64,000 bases of DNA from Nansenia antarctica (lineage: Eukaryota; Chordata; Actinopteri; Argentiniformes; Microstomatidae): the NCBI GenBank assembly GCA_963989245.1, contig OZ022346.1:45690558-45754557 (forward strand), given 5' to 3'. The position numbers and the translations under genes are program-made. Below the pieces are notes generated by a model. The model did no database searches, had not been told where the DNA came from, and saw only the letters and a program-made list of their open reading frames with translations. The stretch's first letter is position 1. Every line of letters starts with the position of its first letter. This document shows, piece after piece, positions 1 to 12,500 of the stretch.

Positions 1-220
1 GACCTGACAATGACGTACTGTGTCAACATAAATGACCCCAAAACACACAAGAAAACTAAAAACAAACATGCTCCATAAAGCATTTCAAAGGTTTCAAATG
101 TTAGCAGAGGTTGTATATAATGGTCATATAAAGATCACATTGAGAGACATCAAGCAATATACAATTATTTACCACAGAAAGCAGAGCTACACCTAGGCTA
201 CCTGCCACTCTTCTAGGTCT

Positions 221-563
221 ACATCACCTTCACCTACCTGACAACCATCTACCTGTAACTACATCACCTTCACCTACCTGACAACCATCTACCTGTAACT
301 ACATCACCTTCACCTACCTGACAACCATCTACCTGTAACTACATCACCTTCACCTACCTGACAACCATCTACCTGTAACTACATCACCTTCACCTACCTG
401 ACAACCATCTACCTGTAACTACATCACCTTCACCTACCTGACAACCATCTACCTGTAACTACATCACCTTCACCTACCTGACAACCATCTACCTGTAACT
501 ACATCACCTTCACCTACCTGACAACCATCTACCTGTAACTACATCCCCTTCACCTACCTGACA
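221..563. repeat. 40-bp minisatellite, about 8.5 copies
   Basis: A 40-bp unit starting ACATCACCTTCACCTACCTG repeats head to tail eight times from 221 to 540 with essentially no divergence, then a partial copy with one substitution ends near 563. The near identity implies recent expansion. No conserved coding frame is apparent. Confidence 0.95.
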
Positions 564-1781
564 ATTATATAAGGACGGGGACATTCACTCAATTATATAA
601 ATAAAACTGCAACGCAAAATTAAAGTAGCCAACTTAAAACGTCTGTAAAGTCAAAGTGTGCAGCAATTAACACGCTAGCCTTAGCTAGCTTTACATTTCA
701 TTTCAATACACGCCATAGACAATAGTTTGGGGTGGGAAATTCATAGAAAATTAATAGAATACAGACTGTCAACGACTGTACACTTTCTTTTTGATACTTT
801 CCTTACCTTAGGTGATAAATATCGCGGGAATTTTGAACATTTACGAAGGTTCCATACGACACACACTGCTCCGCTGGCTAGCGCATAGTAGAATGGGGGG
901 AAGAGGCGGGAAAAGTCACCAGCCTAAGTACACTGAACACGGGCAGCCAATCACAGGGAAGACTGAACACGGGCAGCCAATCACAGGGGAGAAGCCATTT
1001 GACAACCTGCCTGACAATAAGGGAGGGAGAGTCCTATTATTTATTATCAATGAGTGGAGTCACGTGATTCGCCTCAGGTGCGATCAGTATTAGATGTCCG
1101 TGATGAGGCGTCATCCATCCAGGAGAAGGTTCCAGTCCAAAAAAAATAAAAAATACTGTCTTGTTTTAACAAGGAAGGCCATGTTCTGCAATAAAAGCCT
1201 CTGCAATTTTTTGAAACAAAGTTTCCCCCTATGACACTAGGTATATAATCTGACTGATTGATCTGATCCTGGATAGCAAGAGATAATCTGAATCATTCTG
1301 ATCTAGATTAAAGTTATAAACTACCAGGTCAGGTGTAAAACAGACAGGTTCATAGGCACAGTGACGTGAGCGCAGGAAGCAAAAGTTAAACATTTATTAT
1401 AAAGCGATTGGGGATACATACACACGTTCTGTCATCAACAATGTTAAACATTTTTCAGGTGTCTGTAAGAATGAAATAGGCATTTAAAACCCCCCAGCAG
1501 TTATTGAATTTCAATAATAATAATAATAATAATTCATTGTGTTTATATAGCGCTTTTCCGGGGCTCAAAGACACTGACAATATGGGAAAACACAGAAACA
1601 ACAAGCAACAGATAACATGAGCACATAGAACACAGAATTAACGAACAGGGAACAATTAACACAGCAATGTCCAGGGGGGGATGGAGGTGGCAGGGTTAGG
1701 GGAGATATGTGACACGTTCTAGTCTTTTGATTGGCAACCAATCAAATTGTTCAGACTTTTCTTATGTTTGCCTTATTCCAG
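564..1781. other. Unassigned DNA upstream of the first recognised exon
   Basis: A 93-codon open frame at 812-1093 contains a 28-bp direct repeat (936-991) and shows no recognisable domain, so I do not call it a gene. Positions 1511-1680 hold an (AAT)n run next to the phrase TTTATATAGCGCTTTTC, typical of teleost L2/SINE-like dispersed repeats. Positions 1708-1768 match part of the MITE at 11091-11437. Earlier exons of the plus-strand gene may lie here or left of the window. Confidence 0.4.
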
Positions 1782-1869
1782 CTGCTAAGAAGGCAAAGAA
1801 GTGGAGCAAACCTCTGAAGAAGCAGGTGTCCTCTCCCAATGTTCAGCGCAAAGAGAAGCAGCAGAGAAA
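1782..1869 (+). CDS. Exon of unidentified gene
   Basis: The acceptor follows CCTTATTCCAG and the donor is AAA|GTGAGC. It encodes a lysine-rich stretch. The upstream flank carries part of a MITE-like repeat (1708-1768) within 15 bp of the exon. Confidence 0.55.
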
Positions 1870-4012
1870 GTGAGCATCATTCTGTAGTGTACTTATGAGA
1901 TGATTGTGCTTCCCTTGGATATAATAACTGCTGGGGTTTTTTAAATGCCTATTTCATTCTTACAGACACCTTCACGAGACAACACACCATTCACGTGAGT
2001 TCAGCTATACTGTATACTCTATTGTATAGTGTGCACAAAGATCTTGAGTCTGCATCTCTCATAACACCAATCTTATTTGGTGTCTGTCCATCTTGGTTAT
2101 GATGCAGCTGCGCTGCCTTTATACATTGGTTGGTCAACATTACAATTTACTCAATACATTTTGAAATGTTATTCATGAATAGAAAGTTGCTGTCATTATG
2201 CATGAGGATTCATTTCAGTTCGTTTTCAGTTCAATTCACTTTGTGTGCATTTTTTTTTAAATGTGTTAGAATGTGTCATATTTGAATTACTGAGGTAATT
2301 GGAACTGTGCATTTCCAGAGTGAGTGCCCAGAAGAGCAAATGGGACAGCTCTCGCTCTATGCGCTACAACCAAGATGCCCAAAGAGAAGAAGGTAATGTC
2401 GGTGTGGCGTGTGTGCTTGTGTGCGATACTGCAGTTGTTCTTAACTTTACTTTATGTTCACTATTTCGTTTTTATTGATTTAACTATTTTCTTCTCCCTA
2501 TTTCTTCTTCTCTCTCTTTCACCTCCCATGTTCTCTTCTCTTCTCTCCCCCTCTCTGTCCCAGACCAGCGACGTATGGTGGATATTATTGGTCATCTCAC
2601 TAAAATGAGATTTGGGGATCAGGAGCAAAGCAAGTCCAAGGACATAAAAGAGGTGTGTGGCGTGAGTGTCCACTCTTGATGACATCATCGCACCCTCTCT
2701 ATACTAGATGTCTATGTCTCTATACTAGATGTCTATGTGGATTTTGTTTTACCTTTGCTGTCAAAAGCGGAACTGTAATCTACATGGCAAAGGAATGAAC
2801 TGTTTTCTGTAGACTGTCTATTTTTTTATAGTCTAAATTGCTCCATGCAGAAATGTCAATACTTAGGAAATTTCCCCCCATGAGGTTGGTAAGACTGACG
2901 TTGGTTTGGTTTGAGACACTTGTGTTAGTGTAATCTGTGTTAGTGATGTATAATTTGTGGCTTTGTGAGCTGTGCTTGTATGAACTGTGGTCATGTTTGT
3001 GGTTAGGGTCATATCATGTGTGGTTGTGGTTGTTACAGCATGCGGGGGGAATCTACTCCAGACTGGAGGCTCAGTTCAAAAGCCCGTCCCAGGCCAGTGG
3101 CCGACAGGGAAGCTCTGAGAAGACCCTCAGGTACGACTTTGTTGGAGCCCAACCAATATTGGGTTTTTGAGTCTGATGCCACTATGAATTATAAATGCTG
3201 TAAATGCTGCTTTAACATTTAAACAGGGTCTTTTATTGAAGCACATTTTTGAACTGTCTCTTGTTCCCATTCCACTCCGATGCTATTTGTTTAGTTTTAG
3301 GTTTGAAAATGTACCGATACATATGCCTGTAGAGGGCCAATATTGGTTAAGAATATTATTGAACCAAATACTACCTTGCAAAAGTATTCACCCCCTGTCC
3401 CATTTTCATATGGTGCCAAATTCATTTAAGATAAGAAAAAGAAAGTCAACTTATAGCATAATTATTAACCTTATTTGCTGTCGCACCCCTATGACACAAA
3501 GGTATTCGTTTGCAAAATGTTGTTAACTATTATTCGTTCATGGAGAGATAGACTTGCATTTGAGCTAGGCTAATTGTAGGACTTCCACAACCAAGGGGTA
3601 AAAATGTGTCCAGTACACTGGGTAGATCAGTGGGTAGAACACTTTTTATTTGAATTCCAGGCCTATAGCCAACAAAATGTGAAAATTGTGCAAGTGGTGT
3701 GAATACTGTCAAGGCTGTATCTGCTCCATATACATTCATGTTACATACATGTATACATTCAGTCTTAAGTAACACTCAAAACATTACAGTATGTTTCTTT
3801 TCTTTCATATTTCCCCACTCTTTTACTGTGAATCTGTCTGTCTTTTTCCTCAGTCTCTCACCTTCATTTAATCTGATATTTTCTGTTCCTATTTTCTGTT
3901 CCTATTTCCTGTCTTCTCTTAGAGCAAAGACACGCAGTCAACCTCGGCCCACATAGATGACAGAAAGAGGAAACGTGTGAGAGAAATATGGAAGATGATT
4001 GTGGAGCGATAG
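1782..4012 (+). CDS. 3' part of an unidentified plus-strand gene (six exons)
   Basis: I do not recognise this gene. Six consecutive exons can be joined in one frame through good splice sites: 1782-1869, 1976-1994, 2321-2392, 2564-2652, 3039-3130 and 3925-4012, stop TAG at 4010-4012. The inferred C-terminal part is about 150 residues and very basic (KKAKKWSKPLKKQ near its start, DDRKRKRVREIW near its end), with a helical-looking stretch RRMVDIIGHLTKMRFGDQ. It suggests a nuclear or coiled-coil protein but no family is assigned. Two acceptors (2321 and 3925) were chosen at an AGAG because the other AG leads to an immediate or early stop. A 49-bp tandem duplication (3962-4010, 4011-4059) begins in the last exon and repeats past the stop. 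The gene runs towards XPO1, so the two are convergent. The start lies outside the recognised part. Confidence 0.6.
1976..1994 (+). CDS. 19-bp microexon of unidentified gene
   Basis: The acceptor is TTCTTACAG and the donor CAC|GTGAGT. Its 19 bp keep the frame between the neighbouring exons. Support is splice-site and phase only. Confidence 0.4.
2321..2392 (+). CDS. Exon of unidentified gene
   Basis: The acceptor is TTTCCAGAG, using the second AG because the first gives TGA in frame. The donor is AAG|GTAATG. It encodes a serine-, arginine- and glutamine-rich segment. Confidence 0.5.
2564..2652 (+). CDS. Exon of unidentified gene
   Basis: A long polypyrimidine tract ends in TGTCCCAG, and the donor is GAG|GTGTGT. 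It encodes the most protein-like segment of this gene, RRMVDIIGHLTKMRFGDQ. Confidence 0.6.
3039..3130 (+). CDS. Exon of unidentified gene
   Basis: The acceptor is TGTTACAG and the donor CTCAG|GTACGA. It is 92 bp, phase 0 in and phase 2 out. It encodes a segment including GGIYSRLEAQFKSPSQ. Confidence 0.6.
3925..4012 (+). CDS. Last coding exon of unidentified gene
   Basis: The acceptor is CTTCTCTTAGAG. With AG|C the frame continues through a basic tail (DDRKRKRVREIWKMIVER) to TAG at 4010-4012. Using the first AG instead gives a shorter tail ending at a TAG near 3954, so this start is a choice based on protein-likeness. No polyadenylation signal was identified before the hAT insertion at 4198. 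Confidence 0.5.
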
Positions 4013-4059
4013 AAAGAGGAAACGTGTGAGAGAAATATGGAAGATGATTGTGGAGCGAT
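3962..4059 (+). repeat. 49-bp tandem duplication across the stop codon
   Basis: Positions 3962-4010 are repeated exactly at 4011-4059. The first copy encodes the last residues of the gene above and the second lies just past the stop codon. Confidence 0.9.
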
Positions 4060-4189
4060 AGAAAGAGGAGGAAAAAGAAGATGAGGATCAATCGGGACAG
4101 ATCCTCATGCATCATGAACTCTTTGAGAAAGATTAACCCCAAATGGGGAACTTTGCAACAGCTACTGCCCTTCGCTGTCTCCTTGCTTG

Positions 4190-6628
4190 TTCTAAGCCAG
4201 CGTTTCCCAAACTGTGGGTCGCGACCCCCTAGTGGGGCGCGGGGGTACTGCAGGGGGGGCGCAGAAATAATGGGAGGGGGAAAAAATGCACACACAAGAG
4301 CTGTAAACAAACACTGCTTGCTTAAGGTTACCATCAGGGGTGTTGTGGGCGTTGGATGATAAAAATGAGAACCTGAATGGAGCGCAGGCCATAAACTGTA
4401 ACAAAGAGGCAGCGAGGGGGCTCCATTCACGTCATTGACGCGCGCACTCCCTCCTCCAGCTATCTAGCAGCAACAACAACAATGGATAAGTTTATGAAAG
4501 AGCCAGAAGCTAAACGAAAAGCGAAGGAGCCCATGACAAACGTCCCAAAGCCAAAGTCAAGAAAGTATGACGATACATACCTCTCCCTGGGCTTCACGTC
4601 TAATGTGGTCGGTGCGGAGGAACGACCACTGTGTGTCCTCTGTCTCAAAACTTTAGCGGCAGAAAGCATGAAGCCTAGCAAGTTGAAACGTCACTTGGAG
4701 ACCACACACCCGACTGATGTGAAGAAGCCCCTCGATTTCTTCAAGAGAAAACTCCAAGAATACCGTGGTCAGCAGAGCCGTTTCGTTAAAACAGCATCTG
4801 TTACGTCTAATGCTCAACTTGCCTCCTACAAAGTGGCATATCGTATCGCCCAGTCTAAAAAACCACACACCATCGCTGAGGAGTTAATACTCCCTGCTGC
4901 AATAGATATGGTTTCATATGATAGACGAGGCAACAGCCCAAAAACTCAAAGCTATCCCCCTGTCAAACAACACTATTGCGAGACGCATCAATGACATCTC
5001 AGAAGACATGAAAGAGCAGCTTGTTGAGAAAATAAAAGACCAACGCTTTGCGCTCCAGGTAGACGAGGCCACAGATAGTAACAAGGACTGTCTGTTAATA
5101 GCGTATGTCAGATACATTGATGCGGAGGGTTTGAGCGAGGATTTGCTATTTTGCAACTATGTCCCAAACAGAGCAACAGCTGATGAACTGTTCAAAATCA
5201 TAGACAAATACCTGAGTGAAGCCGATCTGAAATGGGAGGACTGTGTGGGGATATGCACCGACGGTGCCCAGGCCATGGCAGGAAAACGGGGAGGGCTCCA
5301 GACGCTCATCAAGCGCGTTGCACCGAAAGCAGTGTGGACTCACTGCATAATACACAGGGAGGCACTCGCGTCAAAGCAGCTGAGTCCAGAGTTGAATGAC
5401 GTTTTGTCTCATGTTATCACCACCGTCAATTACATAAAAACAAGACCACTGAAAGCTCGCATTTTTTCCGCTTTGTGCGAGGAGATGGGCTCCGAGCACA
5501 CAGCCGTGCTATTTCACAGCGAGTCGCGTTGGCTCTCTCGCGGAAAGGTGCTGTCCAGGGTGCTATCGCTGAAAGATGAGATCCGAATCTACTTGGAGGA
5601 GGAAGGGAACGAACTTGCCAGCAAGTTTAATGATGAAGACTTCCTCATGAAATTGGCCTACCTAAGCGACATGTTTGAGAAGCTCAATGAATTGAATCTA
5701 CAGTTGCAGGGCAACAACACACACCTTCCACATCTGGCAGACAGGATACAATCTTTCACACGGAAACTGGACATGTGGGGCAGGAGACTTGAACAGGGGG
5801 ACATCGACTCATTTGGGAATCTGAAGGCATTCAACGAGACCAATGAGCTGCAGAGCACAGTGGTTCCATGTATGAGAGAGCACATCTCAGCCCTGAAACA
5901 AAGCTTCCAGAAATACTTCTCTGTGGATGACAGTGCCAAATACTACTGGATTAGAGATCCATTTGTTGCACCACCACCTGCCATGTTCAGCACTGCGGAA
6001 GAGGAACAGTACATCGACATGACTTCAGAGTCAACCATGAGGCTGCAGTTCACATCCACGACTTTGGCTGGGTTTTGGATTGGAGTGGAGAAGGACTACC
6101 CTCTCATTGGACAGAAAGCTGTGGGAATACTGCTGCCTTTTGCAACATCGTACCTGTGTGAGATAGGCTTTTCTGCTGTTGCTGCTATCAAAAGCAAATA
6201 CAGGTCGAAGTTGAACATTGAGAATGAACTGAGAGTGGCAGTCTCAAAACAACAACCCCGCTTTGAGAAGATTTGCAAGGCAAAGCAAGCACACACAAGT
6301 CATTGATCGTAATTGTGATAGAAATGTGAGGAGTAAGAATAGTGATGCAGTAGAAATTAGTTAATGTTGATATGTTGAATATTTCAGTGGCACAGGATCA
6401 TTTGCCAAGCACTTATGTTCCTTTTCAAACCATAATAAAATATAAAACTATAGTTGGATATACTGTATGTGTCTTGTTATTATTAGAAGAGAAAATGTAA
6501 TGTTTTTACAACTTTATACAATTAATTATATCAATCTAGGTGGGAACCGGGTTAGGGGGGGCTCGAAAATATTTCCAATTACCCAAGGGGGGCCTGATTG
6601 GAAAAGTTTGGGAACCACTGTTCTAAGC
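4190..6628 (+). mobile_element. hAT DNA transposon (ZBED5-like) with perfect 8-bp target duplication
   Basis: The element proper is 4198-6620 (2423 bp). Its ends are imperfect inverted repeats: CAGCGTTTCCCAAACTGTGG at the left and the complement of CAGTGGTTCCCAAACTTTTC at the right. It is bounded by an exact 8-bp duplication TTCTAAGC at 4190-4197 and 6621-6628, which is diagnostic of hAT insertion. It carries a transposase reading frame broken once. The insertion lies just 3' of the unidentified plus-strand gene. Confidence 0.95.
4482..6306 (+). pseudogene. hAT transposase, ZBED5-like, one frameshift
   Basis: The transposase is split over two frames: 4482-4994 and 4918-6306. The first part carries a BED-type zinc finger at about residues 49-79 (CVLC, then KRHLETTH). 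The second part has the RNase H-like fold motifs of hAT enzymes: an Asp in LQVDEATD, an Asp in ICTDGAQAM, the CxxH motif in CIIHREAL, SRWLSRGK, and the C-terminal dimerisation region (LPFATSYLCEIGFSAV). The stop is TGA at 6304-6306. The frame change falls between about 4905 and 4925. Apart from that lesion the frame is clean, so inactivation looks recent or is a sequencing indel. Cellular ZBED genes derive from such elements, but the terminal repeats and target duplication show this is the transposon. Confidence 0.9.
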
Positions 6629-7837
6629 TATCGCCCCTGCAACTACTAAGGTCCTAGTTTGGTCAACTTAAGCCCAGGAGGCCTGTTTTCTTGATGGGGC
6701 TTTGTGGCCCACTGAGTCCAGTCAAGCCCTGCTCAGCCCAGTTCAACCTGACCCTGGTGTATTTGTATTGATCACCTTCTATCCCATTCGCTTTCGCTTT
6801 ACTATATCGTCATGGCAATAGATTGGTGGCCACTAGCCCTTGTCTTGGTCTGCTGTATCCCAGCATTAGATCTCATTAAGTCAATCAAGGTCTTAGAGTT
6901 GAGTAATGTGTTTTAGTGCTGGACTAGAGTTAAAACCTTCCAACCCTATAGGTTGTCCAGGACCAGGATTGGAGACCACTGGAATAGCTAGATCAACCTG
7001 TATACCATAGAAACTCCTCCTAGGATGAGAAATTAGGAGCAATAAAATGTCTGATGCTATGTCTGTTAGCACCATGAACCACTGGGACCAAGATAACATG
7101 GATTAGTCTCTCTCTAACTGGTGGTCACAGTATACTTCAAGCACTGTCTATAAAGCCTCTCAATGAGCTATGGAGGAAATGCACATATAGCTGTGATTAT
7201 GAAAGCATACAAGTCTTCAATTTCACAAACATTCAGACACAGAAAGACTTCAAATGTAAACTACGTTCCAAAATGTCCTTTTGTCCCCCTTCACCCCCCC
7301 CCTCTATCCCCCCTTCAGCTAAAGCGCACCTTTCGTCCGAAGCTCATCGAGGGACCTTATAGACGGCGTTTTATGTATGTTTATACTATGACCATCAGAC
7401 AGTAGGCTAGGATGAACTGTGCAGTCGAAAATAAAGTGACAAATGAAACAAATGTATGGAATTGCATCTTTCTCTTGTGACTGTGTTCACTGTCAGTTCA
7501 TTTGTTGAAGACCAGCTTTATTCAATTATACTACTTTCCAGTAGATGGCAGGATAGCTTCTGAGAAGGTACAGTGCGAGGTGTTCAGTAGGCCCATTAGA
7601 TCATCTTTGCCTCACTAACCCCCACACCAAAGACACTAACCTAAGTTGGACTCATGATAACTTTGCTAAACACATTTGTTATGATATTCATATCTGTCTC
7701 TTTGGCTTGAGGCCTTGTACACGGATAAAGCAATGTATTCATCCAACCACAATAGACAAGGTATATCATCCAAGATCAGTCTCAATGTAATGTAAAACAA
7801 CATTTGTTTTAGGGGATGATGGGGGGGGCCTTTCTTC
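6629..7837. other. Unassigned DNA with one weak terminal-exon candidate
   Basis: Mostly no feature. At 7319-7405 a pyrimidine-rich tract (CCCCCTTCAG) precedes a short open frame (LKRTFRPKLIEGPYRRRF) ending in TAG, with AATAAA at about 7430. This could be an alternative last exon and poly(A) site of the plus-strand gene interrupted by the hAT, but no phase link was shown. Confidence 0.3.
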
Positions 7838-8070
7838 TTCAGCGTATGGGTTGTTGTTTCCTCTCCACTTCACCAGGCTCTGGGCCGAGGGGCTACCCTT
7901 TTACCACCCCGAGACCTGGTTGAGGGGCTCACCCGGGCTATATTTCTGGACACCCCTCCAGAAGCCACGTCATGGTCTCGTCATCTAATACCGACAGACC
8001 GTGCATTCCGTTGGGTGGGTGGTACACCGGGCAATCCAGGATAACATGGTCTGCGGTTTGGTCATCTGGG
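7838..8070 (-). mobile_element. 3' end of a non-LTR retrotransposon (fragment)
   Basis: Read on the minus strand, about 8068-7942 encodes TADHVILDCPVYHPP and ends at a stop. This resembles the zinc-knuckle tail of Jockey/I-like reverse transcriptases. The rest of the element is absent. Confidence 0.5.
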
Positions 8071-9017
8071 GGGGCCTTGATCGTGAGTGTGTGTGTACAC
8101 TTTTTTTCCCTTAAGTGCGAGAGTGATTGCCTGCTGGTGTAGGTATCTGCTAACTATAACATCCTCCTGCGAACATATTCAGGAATATTGGTAAGCTCAG
8201 CGTGGACTCTGCACACTGGGGAAAACCTGGCTCCTTGTTGAAGCAGTGCACTCATGCTGCACCCTGACAGCGGATGCCTGGAATGGTTCCCTAAAACTGG
8301 GTCAAGGGGGAGTAGGGCTCCAGTTACCCCCAGAGCACAGCACCCTGTGTCGGGAGAGTTTTAATGGTCATTTCAGCACAAGCTCATTTCAGCACATTCA
8401 TGAATTATGACTGAAAAGGAACGGGAGCGTTTTAGCACTATACAAACAACCAGGGTGACCGTGAACAACTGTAAGGGATGCCTTGAATGGAGATGCCTTC
8501 TTTTTTTTTTTTTTACTTATGAGAAATTGAACCTAGAGACAGCTAAAAGTCTCAACTTTAATTAAAACATGTTCACGACAAATGTAACTTAGAGAAGGGG
8601 GATTTGTCAATAGAGATTTTTGTCTAATTAGCTGTGCTGGCAAGTACATTAGTATAAAATGCATTGCCCCAGATGCAGGGTTACACACCAGGGCCCCGTC
8701 TAAAACAATCCCTAGCTCACTCACCCTATACACAAACAGATCTGAAGGGTCTGGATAGGTATAAGCTCCATCGTGCCATCAAAGACTTGGTGGATTATTA
8801 TTTTTTGACATCTTGCTTATTCCTATTAAGACCTGGCAGATGTACACAGATTGTACCAGGAGTAGGAGCCATAGTGGTTTCTGGGCTTGGCCTAAAACAC
8901 CACGTCACTCTCCTGTCTGCCTGACACAGAAGTCCTAGAAGCCTCTTAGCCAATGACTTGCCCTTTTGCGCAAACATTCCTCAGATTTAAAAAGAAAAGA
9001 AAAAACTAAACAATTCT

Positions 9018-9067
<50 letters not shown>

Positions 9068-9385
9068 GGAATAATAATAATAACAAAAAAATAGGTAGGA
9101 AAACAAAAAAGCATCCAGCTCTGGGATGGGGATGGACCAAACAAACATACATTTGGATTAGAGGAACAGTTCAGAAAAGATATCACACAAACAATCTCCA
9201 TATAAAAAACACACTGTAAAAAGGGCCACAGGGTGACACGGTGTCATTTAAATATTGGCATTGTTTTGGTCGACAAGCCTCCACTCTGTCCTCCGCCTGT
9301 CCTGCCGCACACCTGCCTCTATCGGTTCAGATTCTGTGTTGGTTACTTTTCTTTGTTTCAACGCCTGTACAGTTTGGTTCGCTGC
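8071..9385. other. Intergenic DNA and presumed XPO1 3' UTR
   Basis: It contains a poly-T run (8502-8514) and a (CA)n microsatellite at 9020-9064. XPO1 3' UTR should extend left from 9385, but I did not identify a convincing poly(A) signal. Confidence 0.4.
9020..9064. repeat. (CA)n microsatellite
   Basis: About 22 uninterrupted CA dinucleotides. Confidence 0.95.
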
Positions 9386-9532
9386 TCAGTCGCACATCTC
9401 CTCTGGGATCTCGTGGGGGTTGAGGATACCCGGCACGGACATCTGCAGCTTGTGTTTCTCCTCCTGCGCCTGGCGCAGTGATGACTCCCGCTCCTCCAGG
9501 AACAGGTCTGTGGTGTCCTCACCTGCAAACTC
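9386..9532 (-). CDS. xpo1: XPO1 last coding exon (24)
   Basis: It encodes EFAGEDTTDLFLEERE through PHEIPEEMCD and TGA at 9388-9386. This is the acidic C-terminal tail of CRM1. Confidence 0.97.
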   Translation of the reverse strand, partial: EFAGEDTTDLFLEERESSLRQAQEEKHKLQMSVPGILNPHEIPEEMCD

Positions 9533-12500
9533 CTACAGAGAGGGGGTGTGTGTGTGTGGGAGGGGGACGCGTATCAGTGTACTGTGCATGAGAGAGAGAC
9601 AGAGAGACCCCTGGCCCTGCACTCGAACAGTTATTTATAGAAACCATACCTCAGCATCCAACCATCTTAGCTCACTAAGGAAAACAACTTCTATCCATCT
9701 ATCCCTTCCCTTTAATGTAGGCTTATGGCGCTGCTTGATTGGGGGGGGAAAACATTGAGTTACCTTCACTTAGTCTTTTGAGAATTATTTTGTTTAGAAA
9801 GGGGATCCATTCATTAAAACATGTCTAAAACACTTGATTTCTGTCACACTGGGATGACTTTAATTTTGAGGTAACTATTAGTTACTTCCAGGCTCTATAA
9901 TCCACTTCTGAATTTGAATGTTGAATTGTGATGTCATCAAAGGTGGTCTTAAAAAGGGACTCTCACCTTAATCTGGACCAGGAAGTCTCTAAGGTGCTCC
10001 TTGAAGGCAGGAATATCCTGGTTTAGGCTGAACAGCCCGGTTACAAACACCTTCACCTGGGCACTGAAGGAAGGGACACATAACATTATGAGACAACATA
10101 CTATTGGCTGGCATAAACATCATCAACAACACAGCAAATACACAGAAGACACTCGAAACCTAAGTTAGGAAAAAAGAGAATGTTAAAACTCACTCCTGTA
10201 AGTGGGGGAAGGCTGTTTTGAGCAGGTTGGTCACGTACTCCTGGATGAACACCTGGTTTTTGACAGGGCTGGAGGGGTTGAGGGTGGTGTTGATCTTACC
10301 CTCCTCCACCAGGTTGAACATGTAGGCCAGAATGGACGTGTGCATGGTCAGGCCTGGAAGACACGAGCACAGAACTGTACGGAGTCGTGAAAAAGAGACA
10401 TGGCAGACGGCAGAAACCCAATGACACAGGCTTGAGTTACATGAACACTGTGTTTTCATTACTCTGTGCAGCCCGGAGGCTAAAATGTTGTGATGCTTTG
10501 GTAATGTAACACTAATGTAAGACTGATATAGGTGGTGCAGGACATGGGAGGGTCAGTGGACTTGGGGAGTTGGCAAAAACACGCAACATGACGTTGATGT
10601 TCAATAGGCAAAAAATTAAATAGACTCATTTGATCATACTAGGCAGCAGTTGAGGTATCTCTCATACCACCAGTACATCCTCTATTAATATGTGGAAGCA
10701 GGCCTTGTGTATATTCTCGCATTACTATATTCTGTGAGATAAATTCCCTAAAACATTGACCAATGTTGCATACATCCATCACCTCCACTCTCTGTGGCAG
10801 TGACTGTATGTATGCACACGCTCACCAGCAGTGTGTGACGTGTCTGTGACTACAGAGAAGATGTGCTGCAGGATGTCACAGAAGTAGGTCTGGTAGAAGC
10901 TCTGGGCCGCCGCCTCCTCCTGGCCCACGTTCTGCAGCAGCGTGTACAGGACCTGCAGACCTGGGAGGAGACACGCAACACACACACTTACTACACACGC
11001 AACACACACACTTACTACACACGCAACACACACACTTACTAAAGAGGGACCGTACTGGCTGATCTGGACTCCCCAACCACACGTACAGTACATATCGTGA
11101 CACGTTCTAGTCTTTTGGTCCGCATAATCAGCAACCAATCAAAATGTTCAGACTTTTCTTTTGAAACACGGAACTACGTTTCAACGTTGTCGAGATTCTC
11201 GACACAAACTCGCTAGTCAAGGCAAAATACTGCAACAACGCAATGGATTCGGAGAGTAATTCCCACTGCTACCTAGTTAACTAGTTTTACATTGTTAGCA
11301 GGCTCACAAAACAAGCTGTGTTAGTTGACTAGCGATGTGTCATTGATTTTCAACAACCACGCGGAAATGTATTCAAGTTTGTTTTCGATCAGATCCCGAT
11401 ATGCGGACCAAAGCATTAGAATGTGACACATATGACACAATGTTGGTTTAACTTATCCTCACCCGTGTCAGCCACATTCCGCATGGTGTGTTTAAAGGCC
11501 CAGATGATGGAATCCAACACCAGTTTAAACTGGGCAGGTGGGATCGCCAGGAATGCTGGAAAGCAGTGGGAGTTGACGGCCTGCAGCAGGTAGAAGAAGT
11601 GCGTCCTGTGCTCAGGGTACTCCTCAAAGTCCTGGAAAAACCATGAAAGACAAGGCAAAGGGACATACTGTACAGATGAGACCCAGGTACATAAGCAACA
11701 GACTTCGGCGTTGAGTTTGTAAAACATTTTCCTACCCTCAATCACCACCTACGTGCATTCCTCACTCGGTAACTTTATTTTTGAACGTTTAAACATCCCA
11801 CCCAAAACAGGCGGCCTCGATCACCATTCAAAGCCGTCAGCTAGATTCTCAAACGGGGTGTGTAATGTGGAATAGGGATTCATGCTCTGTATTCCATTTC
11901 TATATGCAACGTTGTGAACATTTTGCCTAACTGAACGCACCCCATGGCAACATGTTAAAATCATACTCACTTTATTGATCATGTTGAGGGTGCATTCGAA
12001 AACAGCATCAAAGATCTGGGGGATCTCCCCTGTGATGTGGCCGCCTAGTTTATTGACGATGGTCGCCATGATGCTGAGGACCTCAGGTTCTCTGGCGGCA
12101 GGGACGTTTCGCTGGTAGTCGATCAGAACCGCATCCAACAGTGGCGGGACACCTAGAATGCCCCGGAAAACATTGGATTGGAACAGATCAACACGACTAC
12201 ACTGAAGAGCATTCCTAACAGGTTGTTTTAGGACAGGCTTTGTGGGTTTAAGTCTCCAACACTAATGTCTCTGAGACTATTACACCAGGGTTTACAGTCT
12301 TATGGACCCACACTGTGTACACTGGATTTCAGTCCAGCTGAAGATCATTTAGACTCTAATGAGTGTATATACTTGGTTGACAATGGAGTAATACCACTTT
12401 ATATTTGGGGTTATAATAGGGTAAACGCTGCACTGAGCTCATAAATTAGTTATAAGCCTAACCTTCAAAAATCAATGAGCCGGTTTCCCAGATTGCATTT

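Noticed and set aside
812..1093. Small gene of 93 codons
   Set aside because: It has no recognisable domain, contains a direct repeat, and no splice link to later exons was found.
7163..7405. 80-codon gene with AATAAA
   Set aside because: Only the last 28 codons look like an exon; kept as a weak terminal-exon note, not as a gene.
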